Both the position numbers and the translations under genes were made by a program. From Acidovorax sp. YS12 (GTDB lineage Bacteria > Pseudomonadota > Gammaproteobacteria > Burkholderiales > Burkholderiaceae_C): DNA of 64,000 bases. The stretch is from positions 4,057,501 to 4,121,500 of the forward strand of contig CP053915.1 in the NCBI GenBank assembly GCA_021496925.1. Direction: 5' to 3'. Positions within the stretch are counted from its first letter, which is position 1, and each line of letters begins with the position of its first letter. The notes under the pieces are model-generated. The model was not told the DNA's origin and made no database searches. It saw only the letters and a list, made by a program, of their open reading frames with translations. Positions 52,001 through 60,556 of this stretch are shown here, piece by piece.

Positions 52001-54115
52001 TCAGATCGCCTGGGGATCGACGTCCACCAGCCAGCGCACCAGGCCCTTGTGCTGTGCACGCCCGGCGTGCAGCAGCGGCTGCCAGGCGGCCAGGAAGCGC
52101 TGCAGCGCGGTGCGGCTGGTGCTCTCCAGCAGCATCTGCGCGCGCTCCACGTTGGCCACGCGCTGCACCGCCAGCGGCACGGGCGGGAAGATGAACACCT
52201 GTTCCAGCCCCGGCAACTGCGCAGCGCGGGCGGCATCGCCGGCGGCCTGCAGGAAGGCCTGGGCCGTCTCCTGCGTGCGCGCGTCGGCGCGCACCAGGGC
52301 CTGGAAGGCGAAGGGCGGCATGCCGGCCTGCGCGCGTTCGCCGAGCTGCTGCGCCGCGAAGGCCGGGTAGTCGTGGCGGCGCAGCGCGGCGAACAGCGCG
52401 TGCTCGGGGTGCCAGGTCTGCACCCACATCTCGGGCGCATGGCCTTGCGCGGCCATGTAGCGCGCGTCGCGCCCGGCGCGGCCGGCCGCCTGCATCAGCA
52501 GCGCGAACAGGCGCTCGGGCGCGCGGAAGTCGCTGCTGAACAGCGCGCCGTCGGGCTGCACCGCCGCCACCAGCGTGATGCGGCGGAAGTCGTGGCCCTT
52601 GGCCACCATCTGCGTGCCCACCAGCACGTCCACCTCGCCCGCGTGCACCTGGGCCAGCTGTTCCTCCAGCGCGCCCTTGGCGCGCGTGGTGTCGGCGTCG
52701 ATGCGCGCCACGCGCGCGGCGCGCCCGGCGGGGGTGATGACGTTGCGCAGCAGCGCGGCCAGTTGCTCCTCCAGCTGCTCGGTGCCGCGCCCCACGGGGG
52801 CGATGTCGAGGTTGCCGCAGCCCGGGCAGGCGCGCGGCACGCGCTGCGCGAAGCCGCAGTGGTGGCAGCGCAGGCTGCGGTCGGCCTTGTGGAACACCTG
52901 GTGCGCGCTGCAGTGCGGGCAGTCGCTCTTCCAGCCGCAGGCGTGGCAGTGCAGCACCGGGGCGAAGCCGCGCCGGTTCAGCAGCACCAGGCACTGCTCG
53001 CCGCGCTCCACGCGCTCGGTCATGGCGGCCAGCAGCGGCGGCGAAAACACGGCGCCGCGTGGCTGCTGCGCCATGTCCACCAGGCGCAGGCGCGGCAGCG
53101 CGCCCGCGCCGATGCGGCTGGGCATGTGCAGGCGCAGGTAGCGCCCGCCCTGCGGGTCTTCGGGCGTGGGCGGGCGGCTGGCGTGCCAGCTCTCCAGCGA
53201 GGGCGTGGCGCTGCCCAGGATGACCTTGGCGCCCTGCTCGCGCCCGCGCCACAGCGCCAGGTCGCGCGCCGAGTAGCGCGCGCCTTCCTGCTGCTTGTAG
53301 CTGGCGTCGTGCTCCTCGTCCACCACGACCAGCGCCAGCCCCGGCAGGCTGGCGAACACCGCCATGCGCGTGCCCAGCACGATGCGCGCGCGCCCGGCGT
53401 GCGCGGCCAGCCAGCTCGCCAGGCGCTGCGGATTCGTCATGCCGCTGTGCAGGCTGACCACGCTGCCCGCGCCGTACAGCGGCGCGAAGCGGGCGCGAAA
53501 GCGCGCTTCGAGCTGCGGCGTGAGGTTGATCTCGGGCACCATCACCAGCGCCTGGGCCGCCGGGTCGCGCGCCAGCGCGGCCTGCACGCTGTGCAGGTAC
53601 ACCTCGGTCTTGCCGCTGCCGGTGCTGCCGTACAGCAGGAAGGGCCCGGGTTGCGACTCGATCTGGGCGCAAACGCTTTGCTGTTCAGCGCTGAGTGCTA
53701 TGGTTTCGGTAGCTCCCAGGGCGTCCGGCGCGTCCTGCGCGGGCGCGGCCGGGCGGCGCAGGCGGCGCGCGAGCTGCTCGGGGCCGAGTTCGCGCAATTG
53801 CGGCGGCAGCGCGGCCAGCGCCACCTCGCCCAGGCCGCGCTGGTAGTAGCGCGCGGCGAAGGCCACCAGGCGGCGCCAGGCGGCATCCAGCGGCGCCAGC
53901 CCGGCGAGCACGCCGGCCACGGGGCGCAGCTGCGCCGTGGCGGGGGGGGCCTCGCCGGCGGAGGCATCCCACACCACGCCCAGCACCTCGCGCTGGCCAA
54001 GGGGCACGCGCACCAGCGTGCCGGGCGCCAGCGCCTCGGCGTGCCGGTAGCTCAGCAGGTCGCCCACGCCGCTGTGCGCGGGGGTCTGGACGGCCACTTG
54101 CAGGATGCAGGTCAT
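52001..54115 (-). CDS. priA: Primosomal helicase PriA
   Basis: A 704-aa protein. An N-terminal 3'-binding domain (LQVAVQTPAHSGVGDLLSYR), Walker A LYGSTGSGKTEVYLHSV, DEEHDASYKQQEGARYSARD, and the eight-cysteine zinc region (CHACGWKSDCPHC, CHHCGFAQ, CPGCGN) are seen; VGTQMVAKGHDFRRITLV is helicase motif V. PriA restarts stalled forks by loading the replisome. The gene's upstream 800 bp contains two DnaA boxes. hemE lies upstream on the same strand. Confidence 0.96.
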   Translation of the reverse strand: MTCILQVAVQTPAHSGVGDLLSYRHAEALAPGTLVRVPLGQREVLGVVWDASAGEAPPATAQLRPVAGVLAGLAPLDAAWRRLVAFAARYYQRGLGEVALAALPPQLRELGPEQLARRLRRPAAPAQDAPDALGATETIALSAEQQSVCAQIESQPGPFLLYGSTGSGKTEVYLHSVQAALARDPAAQALVMVPEINLTPQLEARFRARFAPLYGAGSVVSLHSGMTNPQRLASWLAAHAGRARIVLGTRMAVFASLPGLALVVVDEEHDASYKQQEGARYSARDLALWRGREQGAKVILGSATPSLESWHASRPPTPEDPQGGRYLRLHMPSRIGAGALPRLRLVDMAQQPRGAVFSPPLLAAMTERVERGEQCLVLLNRRGFAPVLHCHACGWKSDCPHCSAHQVFHKADRSLRCHHCGFAQRVPRACPGCGNLDIAPVGRGTEQLEEQLAALLRNVITPAGRAARVARIDADTTRAKGALEEQLAQVHAGEVDVLVGTQMVAKGHDFRRITLVAAVQPDGALFSSDFRAPERLFALLMQAAGRAGRDARYMAAQGHAPEMWVQTWHPEHALFAALRRHDYPAFAAQQLGERAQAGMPPFAFQALVRADARTQETAQAFLQAAGDAARAAQLPGLEQVFIFPPVPLAVQRVANVERAQMLLESTSRTALQRFLAAWQPLLHAGRAQHKGLVRWLVDVDPQAI

Positions 54116-54155
54116 TTAGCGGAACTTGTTCACACGGTTTGGCGGATGCGGGGCT

Positions 54156-54400
54156 AAGTGCTTGATGTGCCAGGGTTTGCGCGATCATCCACGGTTTCTG
54201 TGGATAACTTTGTGGGCATCCTGTAGCCACCCCGGCCCAGGCCGCATGGAGACTGGGCCCGCACGGATTGCCCGCAAATTGGGCAAAACGAAAAATCCTT
54301 ATGAATCAACGCTCTTTGCCTTCGCGGGCGAGGGCGCCGGGGTGGATGCCATGGGCCGGAAGGCGGTGTCTCTTGCTATGGTTTTTGTGCATAAGTACGT
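54156..54400. repeat. Direct repeat, copy 1, with DnaA box
   Basis: Conserved islands: AAGTGCTTGAT (54156), TGTGGATAACTTTGT (54199), GGATTGCCCG (54265) followed by TGGGCAAAAC, AATCC (54294) and GTGCATAAGT (54387). The TGTGGATAA is a perfect DnaA box (TTATCCACA on the other strand), with ATCCACGG/GTGGAT symmetry around it. Confidence 0.8.
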
Positions 54401-54488
54401 CCTTGCGGCGCCGGATAACCAAAGATAGGGCGGTTTTGTGCTAGGGTTTTTACCTAGAAAGTCCCCCGCGTCCTTCAATTCCAAACGC

Positions 54489-54735
54489 AAGTGCTTGATT
54501 TTTCGGGGGTTTCCCCAGGTATCCCGAGAAACTGTGGATAACTTTGTTGACATCCCCGGGGAACCGCCCCCAAAGCCTTGAAAAATGGGGCTTTCGCTGG
54601 ATTGCCCGGAAAATGGGCAAAACCAGCAATCCATTGAAAATCAAGCACTTACGCGAACCGTGCAACGGCTGGCCGGTGCGTTGCCGGGGCGGGCCCTGGC
54701 TTGTAACGCCGGGGCTGCGCGGTGCATAAGTGCCC
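54489..54735. repeat. Direct repeat, copy 2, with DnaA box
   Basis: The same islands in the same order at a constant offset of 333-335 bp: AAGTGCTTGAT (54489), TGTGGATAACTTTGT (54533), GGATTGCCCG (54599) and TGGGCAAAAC, AATCC (54628), GTGCATAAGT (54722). Sequence between islands has diverged. An inverted AATCAAGCACTT lies at 54638-54650. Confidence 0.8.
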
Positions 54736-54750
54736 GCTCACCTCGCTAGC

Positions 54751-54906
54751 GTGGTGCTCGACGCTTGATGGAACAAATAAAACCGATGGATTCGTCGTCT
54801 TGGCTAGGCGCAAACCGCAGCGATAGCCGTAGCTATCGCGAGGATTTGCAACGACGCCAGGGCGGCGAAGACGCGGTTTTATGTTCCAGATAGCGTCGAA
54901 CACCAC
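54751..54906. repeat. 156-bp long palindrome (MITE-like or hairpin element)
   Basis: Outer arms GTGGTGCTCGACGCTTGATG and GGAACAAATAAAACCG (54751-54785) match the reverse complement of CGGTTTTATGTTCCAGATAG and CGTCGAACACCAC (54874-54906). The centre is a hairpin GCGATAGC-CGTA-GCTATCGC (54820-54839). It ends 10 bp from the hemE stop and could be its terminator. Confidence 0.85.
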
Positions 54907-54916
54907 ACTCGGCGCG

Positions 54917-56029
54917 TCAACCCTGGCGCAGCGCGCGCGAGTGGCTGTGCACCGCCTCCACCAGCGCCGCCACGTGCTCGGGCGGGGTGTACTGGCTGAT
55001 GCCGTGGCCCAGGTTGAAGATGTGCGTCGGGCCGGTGGTGGCCGTGTCGGTGTGGGGCTTGCCGAAGCTGTCGAGCACGGCGCGCGCCTGCGCCGCCACG
55101 GCCTCGGGCGGGGCGAACAGCACGTTCGGGTCGATGTTGCCCTGCAGCGCCTTGCCCGGGCCGCCGGCCTGGCCGCCGACGATGGCGCGCGCCTTGGCCA
55201 GGTTGGCCGTCCAGTCCAGGCCCAGCACCTCGCAGTCGATGTCCTTCATGTCGTCGAGCCAGATGCCGCCGCCCTTGGTGAAGACGATGCGCGGCACGTC
55301 CTCACCATCCGCGCCCGTGCGCTTGAGCCGCGTCAGCACGCGGCGGGTGTATTCGAGGCTGAACGCCTGGAAGCACCCGTCGGCCAGCACGCCGCCCCAG
55401 CTGTCGAACACCATCACGGCCTGGGCGCCCGCGTCGATCTGCGCATTCAGGTAGGCGGCCACGGCGTCGGCGTTCACGGCCAGGATGCGGTGCATCAGGT
55501 CCGGGCGGCTGTACATCAGGCTCTTGACCAGGCGGTAGTCGTCGCTGCCCTTGCCCTCGACCATGTAGCAGGCCAGCGTCCAGGGGCTGCCCGAGAAGCC
55601 GATCAGCGGCACGCGCCCGTTCAGCGCGCGGCGGATGCTGGTGACGGCATCGAATACGTAGCGCAGCTTGTCCAGGTCGGGCGCGGCAAGCCGGGCCACG
55701 TCGGCCTCGGTGCGCACCGACTGGGCGAAGCGCGGGCCCTCGCCCTCGGCGAAGCTCAGCCCCAGGCCCATCGCGTCGGGCACGGTGAGGATGTCGCTGA
55801 ACAGGATGGCCGCGTCGAGCGGGAAGCGGGCCAAAGGCTGCAGCGTGACCTCTGTGGCGTAGTCCACGTTCGTCGCCAGGCCCATGAAGCTGCCGGCCTT
55901 GGCGCGCGTGGCCTTGTACTCGGGCAGGTAGCGCCCCGCCTGGCGCATGAGCCACAAGGGGGTGTAGTCGGTGGCCTGGCGGCGGCAGGCGCGCAGGAAG
56001 GTGTCGTTGAGAAGTGGGGGGAATTGCAT
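54917..56029 (-). CDS. hemE: Uroporphyrinogen decarboxylase
   Basis: A 370-aa enzyme of haem synthesis converting uroporphyrinogen III to coproporphyrinogen III. LWLMRQAGRYLPEY is the substrate-binding signature; AAILFSDILTVPDAMGLGL, LIGFSGSPWTLACYMVEGKG, QAVMVFDSWGGVLA and ILNLGHG-like FNLGHGISQYTPPEHV follow. The ATG at 56029 gives MQFPPLLNDTFLRACRRQ, the family start; the longer open frame upstream is antisense to the amidase gene. Confidence 0.97.
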   Translation of the reverse strand: MQFPPLLNDTFLRACRRQATDYTPLWLMRQAGRYLPEYKATRAKAGSFMGLATNVDYATEVTLQPLARFPLDAAILFSDILTVPDAMGLGLSFAEGEGPRFAQSVRTEADVARLAAPDLDKLRYVFDAVTSIRRALNGRVPLIGFSGSPWTLACYMVEGKGSDDYRLVKSLMYSRPDLMHRILAVNADAVAAYLNAQIDAGAQAVMVFDSWGGVLADGCFQAFSLEYTRRVLTRLKRTGADGEDVPRIVFTKGGGIWLDDMKDIDCEVLGLDWTANLAKARAIVGGQAGGPGKALQGNIDPNVLFAPPEAVAAQARAVLDSFGKPHTDTATTGPTHIFNLGHGISQYTPPEHVAALVEAVHSHSRALRQG

Positions 56030-56129
56030 GGCCCCGATTGTCTCGCACCAGAAAGAAGGCCCTGGCGGAAGGCCCCGGCGCGGCATGGTAGCTTCGCGGG
56101 GCATCTGAGCTTCTGACCGGAGAACCGCC

Positions 56130-57452
56130 ATGCAACCCACTTCCCTGCAGCGCACCGAGAACGCCCTGGCCGCCATCGCGGCGGCGGGCGACGAAGGCCG
56201 GCGCATCTTCACCCGCGTGTACACCCAGGCCGCGCTGGCCGCCGCGCGCGCGGCCGATGCGCGCGCCGCCAGCGGCACCCCGCTCGGCCCGTTCGACGGC
56301 CGCGTGGTGTCGGTGAAAGACCTGTTCGACGTGGCGGGCGAGCCCACCACGGCCGGCTCCGCCGTGCTGCGCGGCGCGCCACCGGCCGCGTGCGACGCCG
56401 TGGCCGTGCAGCGCCTGCGCGCCGCCGGGGCGGTGGTCGTGGGCAAGACCAACATGACCGAGTTCGCCTTTTCGGGCATCGGCCTCAATCCGCACTACGG
56501 CACGCCGGGCAACGCGGCGGACGCGGCGCGCATTCCCGGCGGCTCCTCCTCGGGCGCGGGCGTGGCGGTGGCGCGCGGGCTGTGCGAGATCGCCATCGGC
56601 TCCGACACCGGCGGCTCGGTGCGCATTCCCGCCGCGTTCAACGGCGTGACCGGCTTCAAGCCCACGCAGCAGCGCGTGCCGCGCGACGGCGCCTACCCCC
56701 TGTCCTTCACTCTCGACACCGTGGGGCCGCTGGCGCGCAGCGTGCTGGACTGCGCCCAGGCCGACGCCGTGCTCAGCGGCCAGCGCTGGCAGGCATTGCC
56801 CGCGCGCCAGTTGCGCGGCCTGCGCGTGGGCGTGCCGCGCGGCCTGCTGCTGACGCATACCGAGCCCGCCGTGCAGGCGGCCTTCGAGCAGGTGCTGCAG
56901 GCCCTGTCGCGCGCCGGCGCCCGCGTGGACGACCTGGCGCTGGACGAATGGCTGGGTGCGCCCTTCGCGCTGCAGGAAAACGGCACGCTGACCGCCGCCG
57001 AGGCCGCGCACATCCACGCGCGCACGCTGGCCACGCAGCCCGGCGCGCTCGATCCGCTGGTGCTGGCGCGCATCCGCCGGGGCGAGACCATCACCGCCGC
57101 GCACTACGTGGGCGTGCAGCAGGCACGCCAGCGCCTGCTGGCCGCGCTGGATGCGCGGCTGGCCGGCCTCGACGTGCTGGTGCTGCCCACCGTGGCCTTC
57201 ATGGCGCCGCGCATCGACACCCTGGCGGGCGACGCCGAGGCCTTCAACCGGGCCAACCTGCTGGCGCTGCGCAATACCTCGGTGTTCAACTTCTACGACC
57301 TGCCCGCGCTGTCGCTGCCCATCACGCAGTCCGCTGCGCCGCTGCCCGTGGGCCTGATGGTGGCCGGCCAGCGCAGCGGCGACCGCGCCCTGCTGGGCGT
57401 GGGCCAGTGCCTGCAGACCCAGCTGGAGCTGCTGCGCGAGCGCCGCACCTGA
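56130..57452 (+). CDS. Amidase signature family hydrolase
   Basis: A 440-aa protein. The Ser-cisSer-Lys triad is visible as VSVKDLFDVAG (Lys63), PGGSSSGAGVAVARG (Ser139 region) and GSDTGGSVRIPAAFNGVTGF (nucleophile near Ser163). The family hydrolyses many amides; GatA-type activity is unlikely without GatB/C neighbours. Substrate unknown. It is divergent from hemE. Confidence 0.9.
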   Translation: MQPTSLQRTENALAAIAAAGDEGRRIFTRVYTQAALAAARAADARAASGTPLGPFDGRVVSVKDLFDVAGEPTTAGSAVLRGAPPAACDAVAVQRLRAAGAVVVGKTNMTEFAFSGIGLNPHYGTPGNAADAARIPGGSSSGAGVAVARGLCEIAIGSDTGGSVRIPAAFNGVTGFKPTQQRVPRDGAYPLSFTLDTVGPLARSVLDCAQADAVLSGQRWQALPARQLRGLRVGVPRGLLLTHTEPAVQAAFEQVLQALSRAGARVDDLALDEWLGAPFALQENGTLTAAEAAHIHARTLATQPGALDPLVLARIRRGETITAAHYVGVQQARQRLLAALDARLAGLDVLVLPTVAFMAPRIDTLAGDAEAFNRANLLALRNTSVFNFYDLPALSLPITQSAAPLPVGLMVAGQRSGDRALLGVGQCLQTQLELLRERRT

Positions 57453-57467
57453 TGCAGGAATTTCAAC

Positions 57468-57524
57468 GGTTTTTGGCCTCCAGCCCTTGGTGGACAAGCG
57501 CTGGAAGCTATGGAAGAAGGAGCA
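57468..57524. repeat. Palindromic repeat copy downstream of the amidase gene
   Basis: TTTTTGGCCTCCAGCCCTTG and ACAAGCGCTGGAAGCTATGG are the arms, with a tail GAAGAAGGAGCA. It lies just after the amidase stop. Confidence 0.8.
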
Positions 57525-57657
57525 AAGTCACACGCCGGCTCTTGACCCATGTCAGCTTGTGCCTACATGCAGCGGCGACCTGTGCCGACTGCGCGGCGCT
57601 GCGCGGCCCGGGATACTGGGGCTTCCTCGTAACCATTCAAGCGCAAGGAGCTACCGT

Positions 57658-57846
57658 ATGAACAAGCATCAAGTGACCGGCCGCGTCGAAGAAGCCAAGG
57701 GCGCCGTCAAGGAAGTGGTGGGCAAGGTGGTTGGCAACCCGAAGCTGGAGGCCGAAGGCATCGTCCAGAAGAACGCCGGCAAGGTCGAGGCCAAGGCCGG
57801 CGACCTAGCCGCCAAGGTCGAGGACGCGGTCAAGCGCTCCAAGTAA
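57658..57846 (+). CDS. CsbD family stress protein
   Basis: A 62-aa hydrophilic, Lys/Glu/Ala-rich helical protein: MNKHQVTGRVEEAKGAVKEV then VGNPKLEAEGIVQKNAGK, the CsbD signature. CsbD-like proteins are general stress proteins of unknown biochemical role. AAGGAG stands 8 bp before the ATG, within CAAGCGCAAGGAGCTACC, which resembles a repeat tail. A long palindrome overlaps its stop codon. Confidence 0.92.
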   Translation: MNKHQVTGRVEEAKGAVKEVVGKVVGNPKLEAEGIVQKNAGKVEAKAGDLAAKVEDAVKRSK

Positions 57847-57948
57847 TTCCAGTTCCAGATCAATCGATTACTTTGTCGGCTTCGCTTGCCGTGCGTCAGC
57901 ACTGTCTGCGCTTCGCCTTCGCGTACTCGATCGATCTGGAAATGGAAT
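57846..57948. repeat. 103-bp long palindrome at the csbD stop
   Basis: 26-bp arms, starting ATTCCAGTTCCAGATCAATC (57846) and ending GATCGATCTGGAAATGGAAT (57948), match at 23 of 26 positions. The 51-bp centre is GC-rich with GGCTTCGCTTGCC/GCGCTTCGCC near-symmetry. The first base belongs to the csbD stop codon, so it may serve as terminator and mRNA stabiliser. Confidence 0.85.
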
Positions 57949-58002
57949 AAGCGGGCCTGCCCCGCGCCCCGGCAACGCCACCTGCGGGTGGCGTTGCCGC
58001 TT

Positions 58003-59325
58003 TCAGCACTGGGAACGCGCCAGCGCCTGGTCGATGTCCCAGAGGATGTCGGCCACGTCCTCGATGCCCACGCTCAGGCGCACCATGTCGGCGCGCACGC
58101 CGGCGCGCTCCAGTTCTTCTTCGCTCAACTGGCGGTGCGTGGTCGAGGCGGGGTGGATCACCAGCGTCTTGGCGTCGCCGATGTTGGCCAGGTGGCTGGC
58201 GAACTCGCAGGCGTCGATGAACTTCTCGCCCGCTGCGGCCCCGCCCTTGACGCCAAACGTCAGGATGCCCGACGCGCCCGGCTGCCCGTCCACCGCGCGG
58301 AACTGCTTCTGCGCCAGCGCGTGGTACGGCGAATCCGGCAGGCCGGGGTAGTTGACCCACGCCACCAGCGGGTGCTGCTGCAGGAAGCGGGCCACCGCCA
58401 GCGCGTTGCGGCAGTGCTCGCGCATGCGCAGGTGCAGCGTCTCGGCGCCCTGCAGCAGCTGCCACGCGTTCAGGGGCGAGAGCACGCCGCCGAAGGTGCG
58501 GTTGACCTCCATGCGCGCCTTCATGGTGTAGCCGAAGTCGCCGAAGGTCTCGTAGAACTTCACGCCGTGGTAGGCGCGGCTGGGCTCCACCATCTCGGGG
58601 AATTTGCCGTTGTCCCACGGGAACCTGCCGCCTTCCACCACCACGCCGCCCATGGTGGTGCCGTGGCCGCCGATGTACTTGGTGGCGCTGTGCACCACGA
58701 TGTCGGCGCCCAGATCCAGCGGGTTGCACAGGTAGGGGCTGGCCACGGTGTTGTCGATCACCAGCGGCACGCCGTGGGCGTGGGCCACATCGGCTATTGA
58801 ACCGATGTCGAGCACGTTGACCAGCGGGTTGCCAATGGTCTCGCCATACACGGCGCGCGTGTTCGGGCGCATGGCGCGCGCGAAGTTCTCGGGGTCGGCG
58901 GGGTCCACGAAGGTGGTCTCGATCCCCAGGCGCGCAAAGCCCACGCCCAGTTGCCCCACCGTGCCGCCGTACAGCGTGCTGGCCGCCACGATGTGGTCGC
59001 CGGCCTTCAGGATGGCCAGCAGCGCCGCCATCTGCGCCGCCATGCCGCTGGCGCAGGCCAGCGCGGCGCGGCCGTTCTCCAGGCTGGCGATGCGCTCCTC
59101 CAGCACCGCCACCGTGGGGTTGCTGATGCGGCTGTAGACGTTGCCGAAGGTCTGCAGGTTGAACAGGCTGCTGGCGTGCTCGGCGTCGTCGAAGACGAAG
59201 CTCGTCGTCTGGTGGATGGGCGTGGCGCGCGCGCCGGTCACGGGGTCGGGGCGGGCACCGGCATGGATGGCGCGGGTGCCGAAGCCGAAGGCGCGCTCGG
59301 CGCCGGAAGATGCGTTGTCTGCCAT
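58003..59325 (-). CDS. O-acetylhomoserine sulfhydrylase (MetY-type)
   Basis: A 440-aa PLP enzyme of the Cys/Met metabolism family. TTSFVFDDAEHASSLFNLQT and YSRISNPTVAVLEERIASLE are typical; the PLP lysine is in VVHSATKYIGGHGTTMGG (Lys216); ETIGNPLVNVLDIGSIA and HPASTTHRQLSEEEL complete it. The length (~430-440) and PWDNGKF segment favour OAH sulfhydrylase over cystathionine synthase (~390). It makes homocysteine from O-acetylhomoserine and sulfide. Start at 59325 follows the family. Confidence 0.93.
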   Translation of the reverse strand: MADNASSGAERAFGFGTRAIHAGARPDPVTGARATPIHQTTSFVFDDAEHASSLFNLQTFGNVYSRISNPTVAVLEERIASLENGRAALACASGMAAQMAALLAILKAGDHIVAASTLYGGTVGQLGVGFARLGIETTFVDPADPENFARAMRPNTRAVYGETIGNPLVNVLDIGSIADVAHAHGVPLVIDNTVASPYLCNPLDLGADIVVHSATKYIGGHGTTMGGVVVEGGRFPWDNGKFPEMVEPSRAYHGVKFYETFGDFGYTMKARMEVNRTFGGVLSPLNAWQLLQGAETLHLRMREHCRNALAVARFLQQHPLVAWVNYPGLPDSPYHALAQKQFRAVDGQPGASGILTFGVKGGAAAGEKFIDACEFASHLANIGDAKTLVIHPASTTHRQLSEEELERAGVRADMVRLSVGIEDVADILWDIDQALARSQC

Positions 59326-59332
59326 GGTGTGA

Positions 59333-59390
59333 TGCAAAAAAGGCCTCCAGCGCTTATGGGACAAGCGCTGGCAGCTATTGATTCAGGAGT
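59333..59390. repeat. Palindromic repeat copy upstream of the sulfhydrylase gene
   Basis: AAAAAAGGCCTCCAGCGCTT and GACAAGCGCTGGCAGCTATT are the arms; the tail is GATTCAGGAGTG. It lies between the sulfhydrylase start and the CoA-binding protein stop. Confidence 0.85.
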
Positions 59391-59410
59391 GATGGGGTGC
59401 CCGTGCAGGG

Positions 59411-59926
59411 TCAGTACGGCAGTTGTTGCAGCCGCTTCGATGAGATCACCTTGGTGTTCACGCCCATCCAGCCCAGGCCGCCGAAGAGGCGTGCGTGCTC
59501 GATCTTCACGCAGCGGTTCTGCACCGTGAGAAGCCCGGCGCTCTCGGCGCGCGCCACGGCGGCCTCGTTGAACACGCCCAACTGCAGCCACAGGCACCGG
59601 GCGCCCACGGCCACGGCCTCCTCGGCCAGCGGCGGAATGTCTTCGCTCTTGCGGAAGCAGTCCACCATGTCGATTTTCGCGCCCTGCGCGGCCAGCGCGG
59701 CGGCGGCCTCGGTCACGCTGGCGTAGGCGGTCTCGCCCAGGATCTGCCCGCCCTCGCGTGCCACGGCCGGGTTCACCGGCACGACGCGGTAGCCATGCGC
59801 CTGCATGTACTTGGCGGCGAAGTAGCTCGGGCGGTGCCACTGGGGCGACAGGCCGACCACGGCCAGGGTGCGGCAGCGCGTGAGGATGCCTTGCAGGGTG
59901 CTGATGGTGTCGGGGGTACGGCTCAT
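59411..59926 (-). CDS. CoA-binding domain protein (YccU-like)
   Basis: A 171-aa protein with a Rossmann-type CoA-binding domain: RTLAVVGLSPQWHRPSYFAA, YMQAHGYRVVPVNPAVA, VDCFRKSEDIPPLAEEAVAV, LWLQLGVFNEAAVARAESAG and the end RCVKIEHARLF. The family (YccU/CoA_binding_2) binds CoA or nucleotides; the biological role is not established. It follows the sulfhydrylase on the same strand in many proteobacteria as I recall. Confidence 0.88.
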   Translation of the reverse strand: MSRTPDTISTLQGILTRCRTLAVVGLSPQWHRPSYFAAKYMQAHGYRVVPVNPAVAREGGQILGETAYASVTEAAAALAAQGAKIDMVDCFRKSEDIPPLAEEAVAVGARCLWLQLGVFNEAAVARAESAGLLTVQNRCVKIEHARLFGGLGWMGVNTKVISSKRLQQLPY

Positions 59927-60062
59927 GCGCTGGAGTGTAGGGGGCTTTGCCGCGGCGACGTGGCTGCATGCTGGGGCGGTTTTCCATTTTGTACGTGTCC
60001 CCCAATCACACCTTGCAGTTTTGATGTTGGTGCGATGCTTTGCGCGGTGCCACTGTGGTAGA

Positions 60063-60521
60063 TCAATTTGTGCTTTGGTTCTTGTTGCTTGTGGGAGTGT
60101 TCTGGACGAGGCTTTTTATTATTTCTATTTTTTCTTTGCTGTTGGGTAGGGCGAGCGGTCTAGTTCCAGTGCAATGGTGTGCTATCCGGCTATTTTCGAT
60201 GAGAATGATGTATTCTTCCCCCGTCTGGAAGTGCGTTGTGCATGAACTGCCGATGGTTCCTGAAAATACGGTTGTTTTTGATGCGGCGTTCCCTTTTAAG
60301 ACTTCAGAGACCAATATTTCTGCTTCCGATCCTTTGTTTTCTTCTGTGGCGATTTTTGTGGCGATGACGCGGCCTACGAAGATCTCCTGGGCGGATGCTG
60401 TCTGCGTCTCAAGGGTCATGGCATCTGTGCAACTGCAGGCGTACGCTGTTCTGAATGTGCAGGCGATTAATGCGATCGTGATGAATTTGCGTAGTTTTGG
60501 CATTTTTTGAAATCTGCGCAT
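60063..60521 (-). CDS. Secreted Cys-rich protein, netrin/TIMP-like, in an AT-rich islet
   Basis: A 152-aa protein with a signal peptide (KFITIALIACTFRTAYA) and mature start CSCTDAMTLETQ. The CSC start followed by EIFVGRVIATKI and EVLKGNAASKTTVFSGT and by SSCTTHFQTGEEYIIL matches the NTR/TIMP-like fold seen in some bacterial exported proteins. The codons are AT-rich compared with all neighbours, a sign of recent acquisition. The start at 60521 is uncertain; 60503 is an alternative. Function unknown. Confidence 0.7.
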   Translation of the reverse strand: MRRFQKMPKLRKFITIALIACTFRTAYACSCTDAMTLETQTASAQEIFVGRVIATKIATEENKGSEAEILVSEVLKGNAASKTTVFSGTIGSSCTTHFQTGEEYIILIENSRIAHHCTGTRPLALPNSKEKIEIIKSLVQNTPTSNKNQSTN

Positions 60522-60556
60522 ATCCCCTGCGCTCAGGGGCGTGTTGATCTTTTTGA

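Larger units (their letters stand above)
54116..54916. other. 801-bp gene-free region between hemE and priA
   Basis: No gene I can support. It contains two diverged copies of a ~245-bp unit spaced 334 bp apart, each with a perfect DnaA box, and a 156-bp long palindrome next to the hemE stop. Also present is CTAGGGTTTTTACCTAG (a 5-bp-stem hairpin). Small ORFs here run across these repeats and lack coding character. Confidence 0.75.

Noticed and set aside
53670..53725. Another in-frame repeat copy inside priA
   Set aside because: Only short similarity (AGCGCTGAGTGCTA and GGAGCTACC-like bases); too weak to separate from chance.
54156..54735. Chromosomal origin (oriC)
   Set aside because: Only two perfect DnaA boxes and no AT-rich unwinding region or dnaA/dnaN/gyrB neighbours; kept as a DnaA-related locus instead.
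54649..54906. 85-residue ORF on the minus strand beside hemE
   Set aside because: It lies within and is created by the 156-bp palindrome; no codon bias or ribosome-binding site.
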